From NCBI GenBank assembly GCA_002287035.1, contig NSKG01000011.1:1-64000 (forward strand): 64,000 nucleotides of DNA, read 5' to 3'. Numbering within the stretch: position 1 is the stretch's first letter; each line of letters begins with the position of its first letter. Shown here piece after piece: positions 1-8,289 of the stretch. The notes under the pieces are model-generated. The model ran no database searches. It had not been told where the DNA came from and was given only the letters and a program-made list of their open reading frames with translations. A program made the position numbers and the translations under genes. Source of the stretch: Pseudomonas sp. WN033 (lineage in GTDB: Bacteria; Pseudomonadota; Gammaproteobacteria; Pseudomonadales; Pseudomonadaceae).

Positions 1-188
1 AGGCCATCCACCCCTTCATGGGTGGTGGCTACGCCCATGCGCGCAGCACGCGCCAGGCCATCGGATTCGGGGTCGATGCCGACCATCGCGCCCATGGCGA
101 TATGCTCGCTGTTGCGCAGGATCTTGATCATCAGGTCGGTGCCGATGTTGCCCGAGCCGATGATCGCGGCTTTCAGTTTCTTGCTCAT
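1..188 (-). CDS. dmpF: Acetaldehyde dehydrogenase (acylating), DmpF/MhpF type, N-terminal part
   Basis: Only the first 62 codons are inside the window; the gene runs off the left edge. The protein begins [20 protein letters not shown], and residues 11-18 (GSGNIGTD) form the dinucleotide-binding loop of acylating acetaldehyde dehydrogenases. In the meta-cleavage pathway this enzyme converts acetaldehyde to acetyl-CoA using NAD+ and CoA, in a complex with the 4-hydroxy-2-oxovalerate aldolase DmpG, which should lie just outside the window. It is the last visible gene of the dmp operon. Unusually for this operon it is separated from dmpE by about 270 bp of repeat-bearing DNA. The family call is secure despite truncation because both sequence start and gene order agree. 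Confidence 0.9.
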   Translation of the reverse strand, partial: MSKKLKAAIIGSGNIGTDLMIKILRNSEHIAMGAMVGIDPESDGLARAARMGVATTHEGVDG

Positions 189-249
189 GTTTATGCCCTC
201 GTTGGGGTAATACTTGTTCTGTTGTGGTGGCTGGCATTGCCTGCGCCCT

Positions 250-336
250 GGATTGCTTCGCTGCGCTCGCAATGACGGCGGAGATGCCGGTAGCACTAGC
301 TCGTCATTGCGAGGGCCATAAGCCCGTGGCAATCCA
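250..336. repeat. Palindromic repeat pair, copy 1, between dmpE and dmpF
   Basis: Bases 250-280 start GGATTGCTTCGC and end GCAATGACGGCG. Bases 302-336 start CGTCATTGCGAGG and end GGCAATCCA, so the two elements are largely inverted copies of each other and could fold into a long hairpin. The inner part of the second element (GGGCC..GCCC) is itself palindromic. A near-identical pair follows at 373-458, offset by about 122 bp. I recognise this as a short palindromic intergenic repeat type found widely in bacteria, but cannot assign a named family. Confidence 0.75.
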
Positions 337-372
337 GTCAGGAGCCCGGCTGGGCTCAGGCCGTCCAACCAT

Positions 373-458
373 GGATTGCTTCGCTGCGCTCGCAATGACG
401 GCGTGGGTGCGAATAAACCGCTGCGTCATTGCGAGGGCCGCAGGCCCATGGCAATCCA
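373..458. repeat. Palindromic repeat pair, copy 2, abutting the dmpE stop codon
   Basis: Bases 373-403 are identical to 250-280, and 424-458 closely match 302-336, differing mainly in the GGCCATAAGCCCG versus GGCCGCAGGCCCA centre. Together with copy 1 this is a tandem duplication of a roughly 122-bp unit. The repeat ends two bases before the dmpE stop codon at 460-462. In the dmp transcript the two copies could form hairpins that affect processing or stability between dmpE and dmpF. Confidence 0.75.
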
Positions 459-459
459 C

Positions 460-1245
460 TCAGGTAAAGCGCACGCTCGCCGTGCCCATGCCACCAATGC
501 TGACCTGCATAAAATCACCGGCCTTGACCGGCTCCAGCGGCACCAGTGAGCCGGACAAGATCACCTCGCCAGCCTTCAGCGAAATGCCGAACTGGCCCAG
601 GGTGTTGGCCAGCCAGGCCACACAGTTGACCGGCGAACCCAGCGCCGCAGCGCCGGCACCTGTGCTGATGATCTGGCCGTTCTTTTCCACCACCATGCCG
701 CAGGTCACCAGATCGACCTGGCGCGGTGAGACCGCCTGGTCACCGAGCACAAACAGGCCGCAGGAGGCGTTATCTGCGACTGTGTCCTGAATAGCTATCT
801 TCCAGTCCTGGATGCGCGAATCGACGATCTCGAAGCACGGCATCACACATTCGGTGGCGGCCAGAACATCGGCGTTGGTCACGCCCGGGCCGGTCAGGTC
901 CTTTTTCAGGATGAAGGCGATTTCGCCTTCGGCGCGCGGCTGCATCAGCTTCTCGCTGATCGGCATGGCTTCGCCGCTGTTGTAAACCATGGCGTCGGTC
1001 AGGTAGCCGAAGTCCGGCTGATGCACATTGAGCATGTTTTGCACTGCCTTGCTGGTGACGCCGATCTTCTTGCCAATCACCCGCTCACCAGCATCCAGCC
1101 GGTTTTGCAGCATGCGCAGGGAAATGTGGTAGGCGTCTTCGATGCTGATATCGAAGCCACGGCTGGTCAGTGGGCTGACTGCTTCACGCTTGAGCATGGC
1201 CTGGTAAAGCTCGTCGCCGAGTTGGTTGATCTGGGTCTGATCCAT
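460..1245 (-). CDS. dmpE: 2-oxopent-4-enoate hydratase (2-hydroxypent-2,4-dienoate hydratase)
   Basis: The enzyme adds water to 2-hydroxypenta-2,4-dienoate to give 4-hydroxy-2-oxovalerate in the lower meta-cleavage pathway. The 261-residue protein has the usual family length and the fumarylacetoacetate-hydrolase-like fold signature: metal-site residues around PRAEGEIAFIL and a C-terminal GEVILSGSLVPLEPVKAGD segment typical of MhpD/DmpE/XylJ. I chose the ATG at 1245 (MDQTQINQLGDELYQAML); an upstream in-frame ATG would add 33 residues lying inside dmpD. The start sits two bases past the dmpD stop (1248), so the genes are translationally adjacent. Confidence 0.95.
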   Translation of the reverse strand: MDQTQINQLGDELYQAMLKREAVSPLTSRGFDISIEDAYHISLRMLQNRLDAGERVIGKKIGVTSKAVQNMLNVHQPDFGYLTDAMVYNSGEAMPISEKLMQPRAEGEIAFILKKDLTGPGVTNADVLAATECVMPCFEIVDSRIQDWKIAIQDTVADNASCGLFVLGDQAVSPRQVDLVTCGMVVEKNGQIISTGAGAAALGSPVNCVAWLANTLGQFGISLKAGEVILSGSLVPLEPVKAGDFMQVSIGGMGTASVRFT

Positions 1246-1247
1246 GG

Positions 1248-2102
1248 TCAGTGTGCTCCTGAAGCGCTGTCGGCTTCGCTGAGAAAATCTTCCACCAGCC
1301 GCGCGAAGCGACCGGCATGTTCGATCTGGGTCCAGTGGCCGCAATGGCCGAATACATGCAACTGGGCGTTGGGAATCAGCTCGGCCAGTTGCAGTGACGC
1401 CTGTAGCGGGATCACCTGATCCTCGCGGCCATGAATCACCAGGGTTTCGTGTGGCAGGTTGCGAATGTCAGCCTCGGCACTGGCCAGACCATCGACCCAG
1501 CGCTGGCGCGGGGCCGGAAACATCTGCGCGAAGGACTCCTGGAAACCCGGACGGATGCTGGCCTGGTAGCGCAACTCGGCCAGTTCATCGGTGACCAGAC
1601 TGCGGTCGTAGGCGAAGGTGTCCATCAGCCGGCGCATGGTCTCGAACGACGGCTCATAGCCCCAGACCTCATCCAGACCGGGAGTAATCGGGAAGCTGAC
1701 CCCAACGCTGCCCATCAGTACCAGCCGGCGCACACGCTCGGGATACTTGATCGCCAACGCCAGGGCGATACCGCCGCCGAACGAGTTGCCGACCAGATCA
1801 GCCTGCTCGATGCCCAGGGCATCGAGTACGCCAATGGCATGCTCGACCCAGACATCGCGGCGGTAGTCAGGGTTTTCCGGGCGCTCGCTATAGCCAAAGC
1901 CGAGCATGTCCGGGGCGATGACCCGCCGCCGGGCGGCCAGCTCGGGGATGACCAGACGCCAGTTGGCCCAGGCCGTGACACCGGGGCCAGAGCCGTGAAT
2001 CAGCATCAGCGGAAAACCTGTGCCGCTATCGTGCAGGTTGGTCTGGAAGCCGGCAGCAGTGATGCTGCGACCAACTTCCGGACTGTTGACAGGTGCGGTC
2101 AT
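1248..2102 (-). CDS. dmpD: 2-hydroxymuconic semialdehyde hydrolase (alpha/beta hydrolase)
   Basis: This 284-residue alpha/beta hydrolase cleaves the ring-fission product (2-hydroxymuconic semialdehyde or its methyl derivatives) to 2-hydroxypentadienoate plus formate or acetate. The nucleophile elbow GNSFGG puts the catalytic serine at residue 107, with Asp228 (HGREDQVIP) and His256 (FGHCGHW) completing the triad. The oxyanion region HGSGPGVTAW lies at residues 36-45, as in XylF/DmpD/TodF. It lies between dmpC (7 bp upstream) and dmpE (2 bp downstream). The hydrolytic branch is needed for ketone ring-fission products from 3-methylcatechol, while DmpC handles aldehydes. Confidence 0.95.
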   Translation of the reverse strand: MTAPVNSPEVGRSITAAGFQTNLHDSGTGFPLMLIHGSGPGVTAWANWRLVIPELAARRRVIAPDMLGFGYSERPENPDYRRDVWVEHAIGVLDALGIEQADLVGNSFGGGIALALAIKYPERVRRLVLMGSVGVSFPITPGLDEVWGYEPSFETMRRLMDTFAYDRSLVTDELAELRYQASIRPGFQESFAQMFPAPRQRWVDGLASAEADIRNLPHETLVIHGREDQVIPLQASLQLAELIPNAQLHVFGHCGHWTQIEHAGRFARLVEDFLSEADSASGAH

Positions 2103-2109
2103 GGGCGCC

Positions 2110-3570
2110 TCACAGCTTCACGCAGATGTTTTTCAGTTCGGTGTAGAACTCCAGCGAGTGCACACCGCCTTCACGACCGATACCTGACTGCTTGCTGCCA
2201 CCGAAGGCGGTACGCAGGTCACGCAGGAACCAGCTGTTGACCCAAACGATGCCGGCTTCAAGTTGCCCTGCAACGCGATGGGCGCGGGTCACGTTCTCGG
2301 TCCAGAGCGCCGAAGCCAGGCCGTAGGGCAGACTGTTGGCCAGCTCGATGGCCTCTTCCTCGGTATCGAACGGGCGGATATGGCAGCAGGGGCCGAAGAT
2401 CTCTTCGGTGACCACCGCCGAGTCGTCCTGCAGACCGGTCCAGATGGTCGGCTGTACCCAGGCGCCATGCGCCAGTTCGGCCGGCATGTCCGGCACGCCG
2501 CCACCGGTGATCACATTAGCGCCGTCGTCGACCGCCTTCTGGTAGTAGGACAACACTTTCTCGCGGTGCTTGAGACTGATCAGCGGGCCGAAGTTGCTGC
2601 GCTCATCGTCCGGCGGGCCGATCACCAACTCTTCAGCGCCGGCCTTGAGGCGGGCGACGAACTCGTCGAAGATCGGCCGCTGGACATAGACCCGCTCGGT
2701 ACCCAGGCACACCTGGCCGCAGTTGGCAAAAGCCGAACGCAGGGTGCCCTCGATGGCCTTGTCCATGTCGCAATCGGCAAACACGATGCCAGCGTTCTTG
2801 CCACCCAGCTCCAGCGATACCTGACGCACGCCGTTGGCGGCGGCCTTCATGATGGTTTCGCCAGTGCCGGTCTCGCCGGTAAAGGTATAGGCATCCACGT
2901 CCGGGTGTTCAGTCAGGAAAGCGCCAGCCGAGTTGCCGCCAAAGCCATGCACCACGTTGTAGACGCCGTCCGGTACACCGGCTTCTTTCATTACTTCGCC
3001 GAGCAGTGCGGTAGTGGTCGGGGTTTCCTCCGACGGCTTGACCACTACGGTGTTGCCACAGGCCAGCGCCGGGCCGACCTTCCAGGTCATCAGCAGCAAC
3101 GGCAGGTTCCACGGGCTGATCACCCCGATCACGCCCTTGGGTCGGCGTACCGCATAGTTGAGGGCCCCGGTGCCATCGGGGGTAGCCATTTCAAAAGCCT
3201 CGGCGGCGACGTTCTTGATCAGGTCGGCAAATACCTTGAAGTTGGCCGCACCACGCGGAATATCGATGTGGCTGGCCAGCGACTTGGGCTTGCCGGTGTC
3301 CTGGCACTCGGCCTCGAGGAATTCGTCGAAGCGGGCGGTGATGCCATCGGCAACCTTGTGCAGGATCGCCGTGCGCTGCTCCACTGTCATCCGCCCCCAC
3401 GGGCCCTTGAGTGCGGCGCGCGCAGCCTTGACGGCGGCGTCGACTTCCTCGCGGCCGGCTTCGTGCACCCGGCTGATGACCTTGCCATTGGCCGGGTTGA
3501 CGTTGTCGAACAGCCGGCCATTGGCCGAGCCGACGTATTCACCGTTGATGTAATGCTTGATTTCTTTCAT
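2110..3570 (-). CDS. dmpC: 2-hydroxymuconic semialdehyde dehydrogenase
   Basis: NAD+-dependent aldehyde dehydrogenase of 486 residues that oxidises 2-hydroxymuconic semialdehyde to 4-oxalocrotonate in the oxalocrotonate branch. Visible landmarks are the PWNLPL cofactor loop near residue 153, SLELGGKN with general-base Glu254, and FANCGQVCLG with catalytic Cys288. Length and sequence fit XylG/DmpC. It is followed at 7 bp by dmpD and preceded by dmpB. Since dmpD is also intact, both branches of the lower pathway are present. Confidence 0.95.
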   Translation of the reverse strand: MKEIKHYINGEYVGSANGRLFDNVNPANGKVISRVHEAGREEVDAAVKAARAALKGPWGRMTVEQRTAILHKVADGITARFDEFLEAECQDTGKPKSLASHIDIPRGAANFKVFADLIKNVAAEAFEMATPDGTGALNYAVRRPKGVIGVISPWNLPLLLMTWKVGPALACGNTVVVKPSEETPTTTALLGEVMKEAGVPDGVYNVVHGFGGNSAGAFLTEHPDVDAYTFTGETGTGETIMKAAANGVRQVSLELGGKNAGIVFADCDMDKAIEGTLRSAFANCGQVCLGTERVYVQRPIFDEFVARLKAGAEELVIGPPDDERSNFGPLISLKHREKVLSYYQKAVDDGANVITGGGVPDMPAELAHGAWVQPTIWTGLQDDSAVVTEEIFGPCCHIRPFDTEEEAIELANSLPYGLASALWTENVTRAHRVAGQLEAGIVWVNSWFLRDLRTAFGGSKQSGIGREGGVHSLEFYTELKNICVKL

Positions 3571-3601
3571 GGCTGCGCAAGTCTCGTCAAACAGGGGTGT
3601 A

Positions 3602-4525
3602 TCAGGTCAGCACGCTAAGGAAACGCTCGTTGAGCTGACGGTCGTGGTAGAAAATCGCCTTACCCAGATCCTTGGCCATCCAGGTCACCGGCTTGTGGTC
3701 TGGGTAGTAGTAGTCACCACCGCAGAAGACCTCATTACGGTTGCCGGAGGGGTCAAAGAAATAGATGGTCTGCCCGTGGGTCAGGCCATGGCGAGTCGGG
3801 CCGATATCAATCGAGGTATCGGTCATCGAAATCAGGTCAGCGGCACGCAGGACCTGCTCCCAGCTATCCAGATAGAAGGAGGCATGGTGGAACTTGCCCT
3901 TCTCCGGATGCATGATGAAAGCGATGTCGTGCTCTTTCATCGACACGGTCAGGAACTGGGCAATGCGGTCACCGTTGTCGTCCAGTACCTGCTCGGCCAA
4001 ATGAAAGCCCAGCACATTGACGAACAGGTCATAGGTGGCCGCCAGCTCATCGCCGTACAGCAGGCAATGGTCGAAACGTACCGCGCGCATGCCGCCCAGG
4101 TCGCGCGGCCAGGCTTCCGGGTTGACGTTGGAAACGCCCCACTTGCCGGTGTATTCCTTGTCTGCATACAGCTCAAAGAAATGCCCACTCGGTGCCTGGA
4201 AACGCAGACGGCGGCCGCAGCCCCTGAGCTCTTCGGCCGGAATGTCTTCGACCGCGCAGCCCCAGGCCTGCAAGTCTTTACCCAACTGGGTCAGGGTGGC
4301 ATCGTCGACAACCTTGAAGCCCATGAAATCCATGCCCGGCTCGTCATCGGGCCTGAGTACCACGGAGAATTTGTCGACTTCGGTCCAGGCCTTGAGGTAA
4401 ACCCGGCCCTGGTCGTCGCGGTCCATCTCGATCAGCCCCATCAGATCCGCGTAATGGCGGACCGCTGCATCGATATCCAACACCCGGAGCTGTACGTGGC
4501 CGGGACGCATCACACCTTTTTTCAT
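3602..4525 (-). CDS. dmpB: Catechol 2,3-dioxygenase (extradiol, meta-cleavage)
   Basis: Non-haem Fe(II) extradiol dioxygenase of 307 residues that opens catechol and methylcatechols next to the hydroxyls to give yellow semialdehydes. It has the two-domain vicinal-oxygen-chelate architecture; the C-terminal domain carries iron ligands His153 (FDHCLLY), His214 (KFHHASF) and Glu265 (NRNEVF), the exact positions seen in XylE/DmpB. The ATG at 4525 is preceded by GAGGTGAT at good spacing. An AACAACAA motif lies 18 bases upstream, inside the end of dmpQ, suggesting Hfq/Crc translational control. Confidence 0.97.
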   Translation of the reverse strand: MKKGVMRPGHVQLRVLDIDAAVRHYADLMGLIEMDRDDQGRVYLKAWTEVDKFSVVLRPDDEPGMDFMGFKVVDDATLTQLGKDLQAWGCAVEDIPAEELRGCGRRLRFQAPSGHFFELYADKEYTGKWGVSNVNPEAWPRDLGGMRAVRFDHCLLYGDELAATYDLFVNVLGFHLAEQVLDDNGDRIAQFLTVSMKEHDIAFIMHPEKGKFHHASFYLDSWEQVLRAADLISMTDTSIDIGPTRHGLTHGQTIYFFDPSGNRNEVFCGGDYYYPDHKPVTWMAKDLGKAIFYHDRQLNERFLSVLT

Positions 4526-4534
4526 GACATCACC

Positions 4535-4855
4535 TCATTGGACTTGTTGTTGGGTGCTGGCCAGCTCGGCGGCCGGCCGGTATTCAAAGGTCAAATCGGT
4601 CAACGGGTAGACCCGGCAGGCCAGCACCTGACCACAGCGGCGGGACTGCTCATCGACATGCTTTTTGCTCATCGGGCCGCAACTGAACTCACCGCTGACC
4701 ACCTGCACCTTGCACAGGCCGCAGCCACCGCCGCGACAGCCGACCGGGATGCAGCGCTTGCCGGCCAGCTCCATGGCCTTGAGCAGGGACTGGTCAGGTG
4801 AGCAACTGAAGTGCAGGCCCTTGACCAGCTCGATCATTTCGAATGTGTCAGTCAT
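4535..4855 (-). CDS. dmpQ: Chloroplast-type [2Fe-2S] ferredoxin for catechol dioxygenase reactivation
   Basis: Ferredoxin of 106 residues. It shows the plant-type cluster pattern: Cys40, Cys45 and Cys48 (GCRGGGCGLCKV) and Cys80 (VLACRVYPL). XylT/DmpQ proteins reduce the active-site iron of catechol 2,3-dioxygenase after oxidative or substrate inactivation, and position just before dmpB supports this. The start was set at MTDTFEMIEL, since upstream in-frame codons show no homology. No Shine-Dalgarno sequence is visible; the eight bases AACAACAA sit directly before the ATG instead, which is odd. Confidence 0.93.
   Translation of the reverse strand: MTDTFEMIELVKGLHFSCSPDQSLLKAMELAGKRCIPVGCRGGGCGLCKVQVVSGEFSCGPMSKKHVDEQSRRCGQVLACRVYPLTDLTFEYRPAAELASTQQQVQ
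4544..4551 (-). promoter_or_regulatory. CA motif before dmpB
   Basis: Minus-strand AACAACAA, 18 bases before the dmpB start and inside the dmpQ end. Confidence 0.5.
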
Positions 4856-4857
4856 GG

Positions 4858-4865
4858 TTGTTGTT
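4858..4865 (-). promoter_or_regulatory. CA motif replacing the ribosome site of dmpQ
   Basis: Minus-strand AACAACAA, two bases before the dmpQ ATG, where a Shine-Dalgarno sequence would be expected. Confidence 0.6.
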
Positions 4866-4967
4866 CTCGACTGCCGTTCGTATGGTTGGCACACCAGTCT
4901 GCGAAAGCTGACGTGCCGGCGGTTATCGCGGCTGCGCAGGCGCTTGTGCACCCGCGCAGCTTTGTTT

Positions 4968-6029
4968 TCAGATGCGCTTGAACAGGGCCGAGCGCTGGGT
5001 CTCCCCGGCGCCATCGGCGGCGGTGTAGAAACGCTCCATGAAAATGTCGCGCTCAAACAACCGGCCCTGCATCAGGGCGGTGATGGCGGCATCGATCATC
5101 GGCGGCGGCCCGCACAGATACGCCTTGTGGCCGGCAAAACGGCCGTCGAAATGGGCCTTGGCGGCGTCATGTACATAGCCGCGGAAACCATGCCAGTCGT
5201 TGTCTTCGGCGGCCTGACTGAGTGCCGGAACATAGGTGAAGTTGGCATGCTCAGCGGCCAGGCGCTCAAACAGCTCGCGGTTGTACAGCTCGGCCCGGTT
5301 GCGCGCGCCCTGGAACAGAGTGATCTGGCGGCTGTCACCCTGCGCCAGCAGATCGAGGATCATCGACTGCGGGCTGGACAGCCCGGAGCCGCCGGCGATA
5401 AAGATCAGGTCGCCCGGCTGTGAGCTACGCACGAAGAACATGCCGTAAGGGCCGGACAGCTTGAGGCTGTCGCCAACCTTGAGCTGCTGATGGATATGCG
5501 TGGTAGCGGCACCGCCTTCGACCAGCCGCACATGCAGTTCGACCTCATCCGGCCGGCTCGGCGGATTGGCCAGCGAGAAGGCCCGGCTGCCCTCGATGCC
5601 CGGCAGTTCCAGGTTGATGTACTGCCCGGCCTGAAAGGTCATGGGGCGGTCCAGCTTCAGATGTACGCCGAGGATGGTCGGCGACAGTTCGACCAGTTCG
5701 CTGACGGTGGCCTGATAGTCCTCGACCGGGTAGCCCTCAAAGTCCTCATCAACGTCGATGTCGGCCTCGATGGTCACATCGCTCTGCACCGTAGCGCAGC
5801 AGGCCAGCACCTTGCCTTCGTCACGCTCGACATCCATCAGCGCAAACGGAGAGGCTTCGCCGATATCCACATCGCCTTCCAGCACCTGGACCTTGCAAGT
5901 GGCGCAGGTGCCGTGGCCGCAGGCAAACGGCAACCAAACGCCCTGGCGCAGGGCAGCCTGAAGAATGGTCTGGCCGTCATCGACCTCGATCTGCTCGCCG
6001 GTGGGCTCGATGGTGACTGTGTAGCTCAT
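4968..6029 (-). CDS. dmpP: Phenol hydroxylase reductase component P5 (FAD, [2Fe-2S])
   Basis: This 353-residue NADH-dependent reductase passes electrons to the phenol hydroxylase oxygenase. An N-terminal plant-type ferredoxin domain has cluster ligands Cys37, Cys42, Cys45 and Cys77. A ferredoxin-NADP reductase-like FAD domain follows (RAFSLANPP near residue 165), then an NAD-binding domain with GGSGLSSP and a C-terminal CGPPPMIDA motif. The start at 6029 (MSYTVTIEPTGEQ) matches the family; an upstream start would add 12 poor residues. dmpO ends 10 bp upstream, and 112 bp separate dmpP from dmpQ. Confidence 0.96.
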   Translation of the reverse strand: MSYTVTIEPTGEQIEVDDGQTILQAALRQGVWLPFACGHGTCATCKVQVLEGDVDIGEASPFALMDVERDEGKVLACCATVQSDVTIEADIDVDEDFEGYPVEDYQATVSELVELSPTILGVHLKLDRPMTFQAGQYINLELPGIEGSRAFSLANPPSRPDEVELHVRLVEGGAATTHIHQQLKVGDSLKLSGPYGMFFVRSSQPGDLIFIAGGSGLSSPQSMILDLLAQGDSRQITLFQGARNRAELYNRELFERLAAEHANFTYVPALSQAAEDNDWHGFRGYVHDAAKAHFDGRFAGHKAYLCGPPPMIDAAITALMQGRLFERDIFMERFYTAADGAGETQRSALFKRI

Positions 6030-6039
6030 GGCAATACCC

Positions 6040-6399
6040 TCAGGTTGCGCTGCCGCCGATGCCATCCAGGCCCGGGGTAGTCAAAGTCAGCATGCTCTTG
6101 TGACCGATGCCGCTGTCCTTGAGGCTGGCCGCCAGGTCCGGGGTAAACGGCTGGTCATCCAGTTGCCACTCGACATGGCTGAAATCCAGACCGGCGCTGT
6201 CCGGATGCGCGGCAATGGCCGGACGCAGGACCTGCTCGAAGAAGTCACCCAAGGGCATGTCCGGCGCCGCCAGAAAGGCGAACGGCGAGCAGAACATCAG
6301 GTGTTTGCGCCAGTAGACGTAGACCAGTTGCATGCCGTTGAAGTTGGCCTGCAGGTCCTTGGGTTCGGCACTGTAGGGATAAAGGGCTTTTACGCTCAT
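6040..6399 (-). CDS. dmpO: Phenol hydroxylase component P4 (small oxygenase subunit)
   Basis: A 119-residue gamma-type subunit of the phenol hydroxylase (alpha-beta-gamma)2 oxygenase, starting MSVKALYPYSAEPKDLQANF. Proteins of this size and position (DmpO, TouB-like subunits) are structural parts of soluble di-iron aromatic monooxygenases. GGTGAC lies upstream of the start, with an AAGAACAA sequence just before it (6411-6418). It follows dmpN by 65 bp and is 10 bp from dmpP. Confidence 0.94.
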   Translation of the reverse strand: MSVKALYPYSAEPKDLQANFNGMQLVYVYWRKHLMFCSPFAFLAAPDMPLGDFFEQVLRPAIAAHPDSAGLDFSHVEWQLDDQPFTPDLAASLKDSGIGHKSMLTLTTPGLDGIGGSAT

Positions 6400-6410
6400 G
6401 GGGTGTCACC

Positions 6411-6418
6411 TTGTTCTT
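6411..6418 (-). promoter_or_regulatory. CA-like motif before dmpO
   Basis: Minus-strand AAGAACAA (AAnAAnAA), 11 bases before the dmpO start. Confidence 0.4.
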
Positions 6419-6464
6419 GTAGTGGCCCCGGCCGGTGACCGGGGCGGCGGTTCAGGTTCTGGTT

Positions 6465-8006
6465 TCAGGCAGCATCCTTGGAGTCACCGGCACCCAGCGG
6501 CTTGTTACCCTTGATCGCCTGCCAGCGCCGGTGATCGGGTGAGCCGAGGTACTCGAAATTGTCCTGGCCGATATTGATGTGGTAGTACTTGGCGACCACG
6601 GTCTCGACATCCGCACCTTCGCAGTTGCCCTGGTAGATCTGGTGCACCGGCAGCCAGGCCTGGATGTACTTCTCCGGCTCGTGCTTGAAGATGTCGCAGC
6701 AACCATCTGAGCAGAAGTGATAGCGCTCACCGTCGTGCACCAGGCTGCGATGGCTGAGCTGGGTCGGGTCATCCGGCTCGGTGAACAGGGCCGGCACCTG
6801 ACAGACCTGGCACAGTTGCGGCAAGGTGTTGTTGTAGAACCGCTCGCCCTTTTCCTGCTGTTTCTGCCAATGCTCGAAACGCGGCCGGTAGTACTTGTCG
6901 AAGGTGTCCGGATACTGCTCGGACAGCCAGCTCATTTCCGCCTCGCTGGGAATCCAGGTGTGGAAGTTGGTGGCCTGACTGTACTGATAGAAGGTCGACC
7001 ACAGCTGGTGGCTGATATGGTGCTTGCCCTTGTTGGCCTCGTCCTGATACTTGGGCGGACGAATGCCGTAGCGCTCCAGATCCTTGAACAGCGCACCACC
7101 GTTCTGCTCGTAATAGACTTCCCAGGCGTCCTTCCAGGACATAACCTTGTTCGGCAGCATGTAGTCCATCATCATGCTGACCAGGCTCAGCAGCCGGTAA
7201 CCACGCCAGAACCACTTGTCGATCCAGTGCTGGACGATCGGCACGTTGTCTTCATGCTGTTCCAGCATGAACTTGATCACTTCCAGACCCAGGGTCATGT
7301 GCCGGGCCTCGTCGGACTGGGCCGAGAAACCGAAAGTAACAGTGGCCATGTCACCGTTATAGGCCGCGCCGGACATGAAGGGTACGAACAGCAGGTTGGT
7401 CAGGACGTACTCGAAGGAGAACGAGATCGCGGTGAGGAACTCGAACGGACCAGCTGAGCGGGCATCGTCGAAGAATGACTTGGGCACCGACAGGAACCAC
7501 ACCCGGTCATGCATATGGGCAAAGTCATGCAGGCCGTTGAAGTGCTTGTTGTAGTGGCTCATGGCGTGAATCTGGGTCTGCACATGACGCAACTCGTCGA
7601 TCGACTGCATCTGGCAGGCCACCCGCGCGCCGGCGCCACTGAAGTGCCGGCCAACCTTGGCGTAGCCCTGGAAGGCACCGTACTCCAGCGGTGATACCCC
7701 GGTCAGGAACAGTTTCAGGGCGTTGACGTAACGCGCATCGGAAATGTTCTGGTGGCCGTTGTTCTGAGCAAAGGCGTCGAAGATCGCATACAGCTTCTTC
7801 TCCTTCTCGGCCTGATACTTCCAGTAGGCGTCCATGGTCAGGCGGAACGGGTCTTCCCACTTGTCCCAGTCAGTGATCTTGATGCCCTCGAAGCGCTCAT
7901 AGGGGAAGATGTCTTCCTTCTTCTGATAGCTCGGCTCCCAGGCCATGTCGCGGGTCAGGTACTGGTACTTGTCTTTGAGACTGAGTTTCTTGTTCTTGGT
8001 CGCCAT
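6465..8006 (-). CDS. dmpN: Phenol hydroxylase component P3, large di-iron oxygenase subunit
   Basis: Catalytic alpha subunit (513 residues) that hydroxylates phenol and methylphenols to catechols at a carboxylate-bridged di-iron site. Predicted iron ligands are Glu108 (SPLEYG), Glu138 and His141 (DELRH), Glu199 (FSFEYV) and Glu233 and His236 (DEARH), spaced as in toluene/o-xylene monooxygenase. The C-terminal part has a CQVC pair and a YHS-like cysteine-rich segment (YHFCSDGCCDIF), typical of this subunit. I used the ATG at 8006 (MATKNKKLSLKDKY) preceded by TAGGAGA; an earlier in-frame ATG overlaps dmpM. Confidence 0.97.
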   Translation of the reverse strand: MATKNKKLSLKDKYQYLTRDMAWEPSYQKKEDIFPYERFEGIKITDWDKWEDPFRLTMDAYWKYQAEKEKKLYAIFDAFAQNNGHQNISDARYVNALKLFLTGVSPLEYGAFQGYAKVGRHFSGAGARVACQMQSIDELRHVQTQIHAMSHYNKHFNGLHDFAHMHDRVWFLSVPKSFFDDARSAGPFEFLTAISFSFEYVLTNLLFVPFMSGAAYNGDMATVTFGFSAQSDEARHMTLGLEVIKFMLEQHEDNVPIVQHWIDKWFWRGYRLLSLVSMMMDYMLPNKVMSWKDAWEVYYEQNGGALFKDLERYGIRPPKYQDEANKGKHHISHQLWSTFYQYSQATNFHTWIPSEAEMSWLSEQYPDTFDKYYRPRFEHWQKQQEKGERFYNNTLPQLCQVCQVPALFTEPDDPTQLSHRSLVHDGERYHFCSDGCCDIFKHEPEKYIQAWLPVHQIYQGNCEGADVETVVAKYYHINIGQDNFEYLGSPDHRRWQAIKGNKPLGAGDSKDAA

Positions 8007-8016
8007 GACGAATCTC

Positions 8017-8289
8017 CTATTTTTTCCACTCGAGGATGAAGTGATCGTCATCCTCATCCACGTTGCCGCCGATGCTGATCACGTCCAGGAGCATTTCCTG
8101 CACGTCCCACTCGCGGCCGATCTTTTCTTCAACCGTGGCACGGTTGATCACCAGGCGCTGCTCGGCCTGGATACGGATCATGGCCGGGTGGTGCTGTACT
8201 TCGGCGTGGGGGTTATCCTCGGCAATCGCCTCGACCAGGTAGCGGGCGTTGTCATTGTCCTGAAACACGATGAAAGCGAGCTGGCTCAT
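8017..8289 (-). CDS. dmpM: Phenol hydroxylase component P2 (regulatory/effector protein)
   Basis: A 90-residue, cofactor-free effector protein (MmoB/DmpM family) that binds the oxygenase and couples electron transfer to substrate hydroxylation. It begins MSQLAFIVFQDNDNARYLVE and ends in an acidic stretch and HFILEWKK, as in DmpM/TomO P2 proteins. Its ATG overlaps the dmpL stop codon in an ATGA arrangement, so translation is likely coupled. dmpN begins 10 bp downstream. Confidence 0.96.
   Translation of the reverse strand: MSQLAFIVFQDNDNARYLVEAIAEDNPHAEVQHHPAMIRIQAEQRLVINRATVEEKIGREWDVQEMLLDVISIGGNVDEDDDHFILEWKK

Noticed and set aside
250..458. CRISPR array or rRNA-related repeat between dmpE and dmpF
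   Set aside because: Only two copies with palindromic structure and no regular spacers; it is an intergenic palindromic repeat instead.
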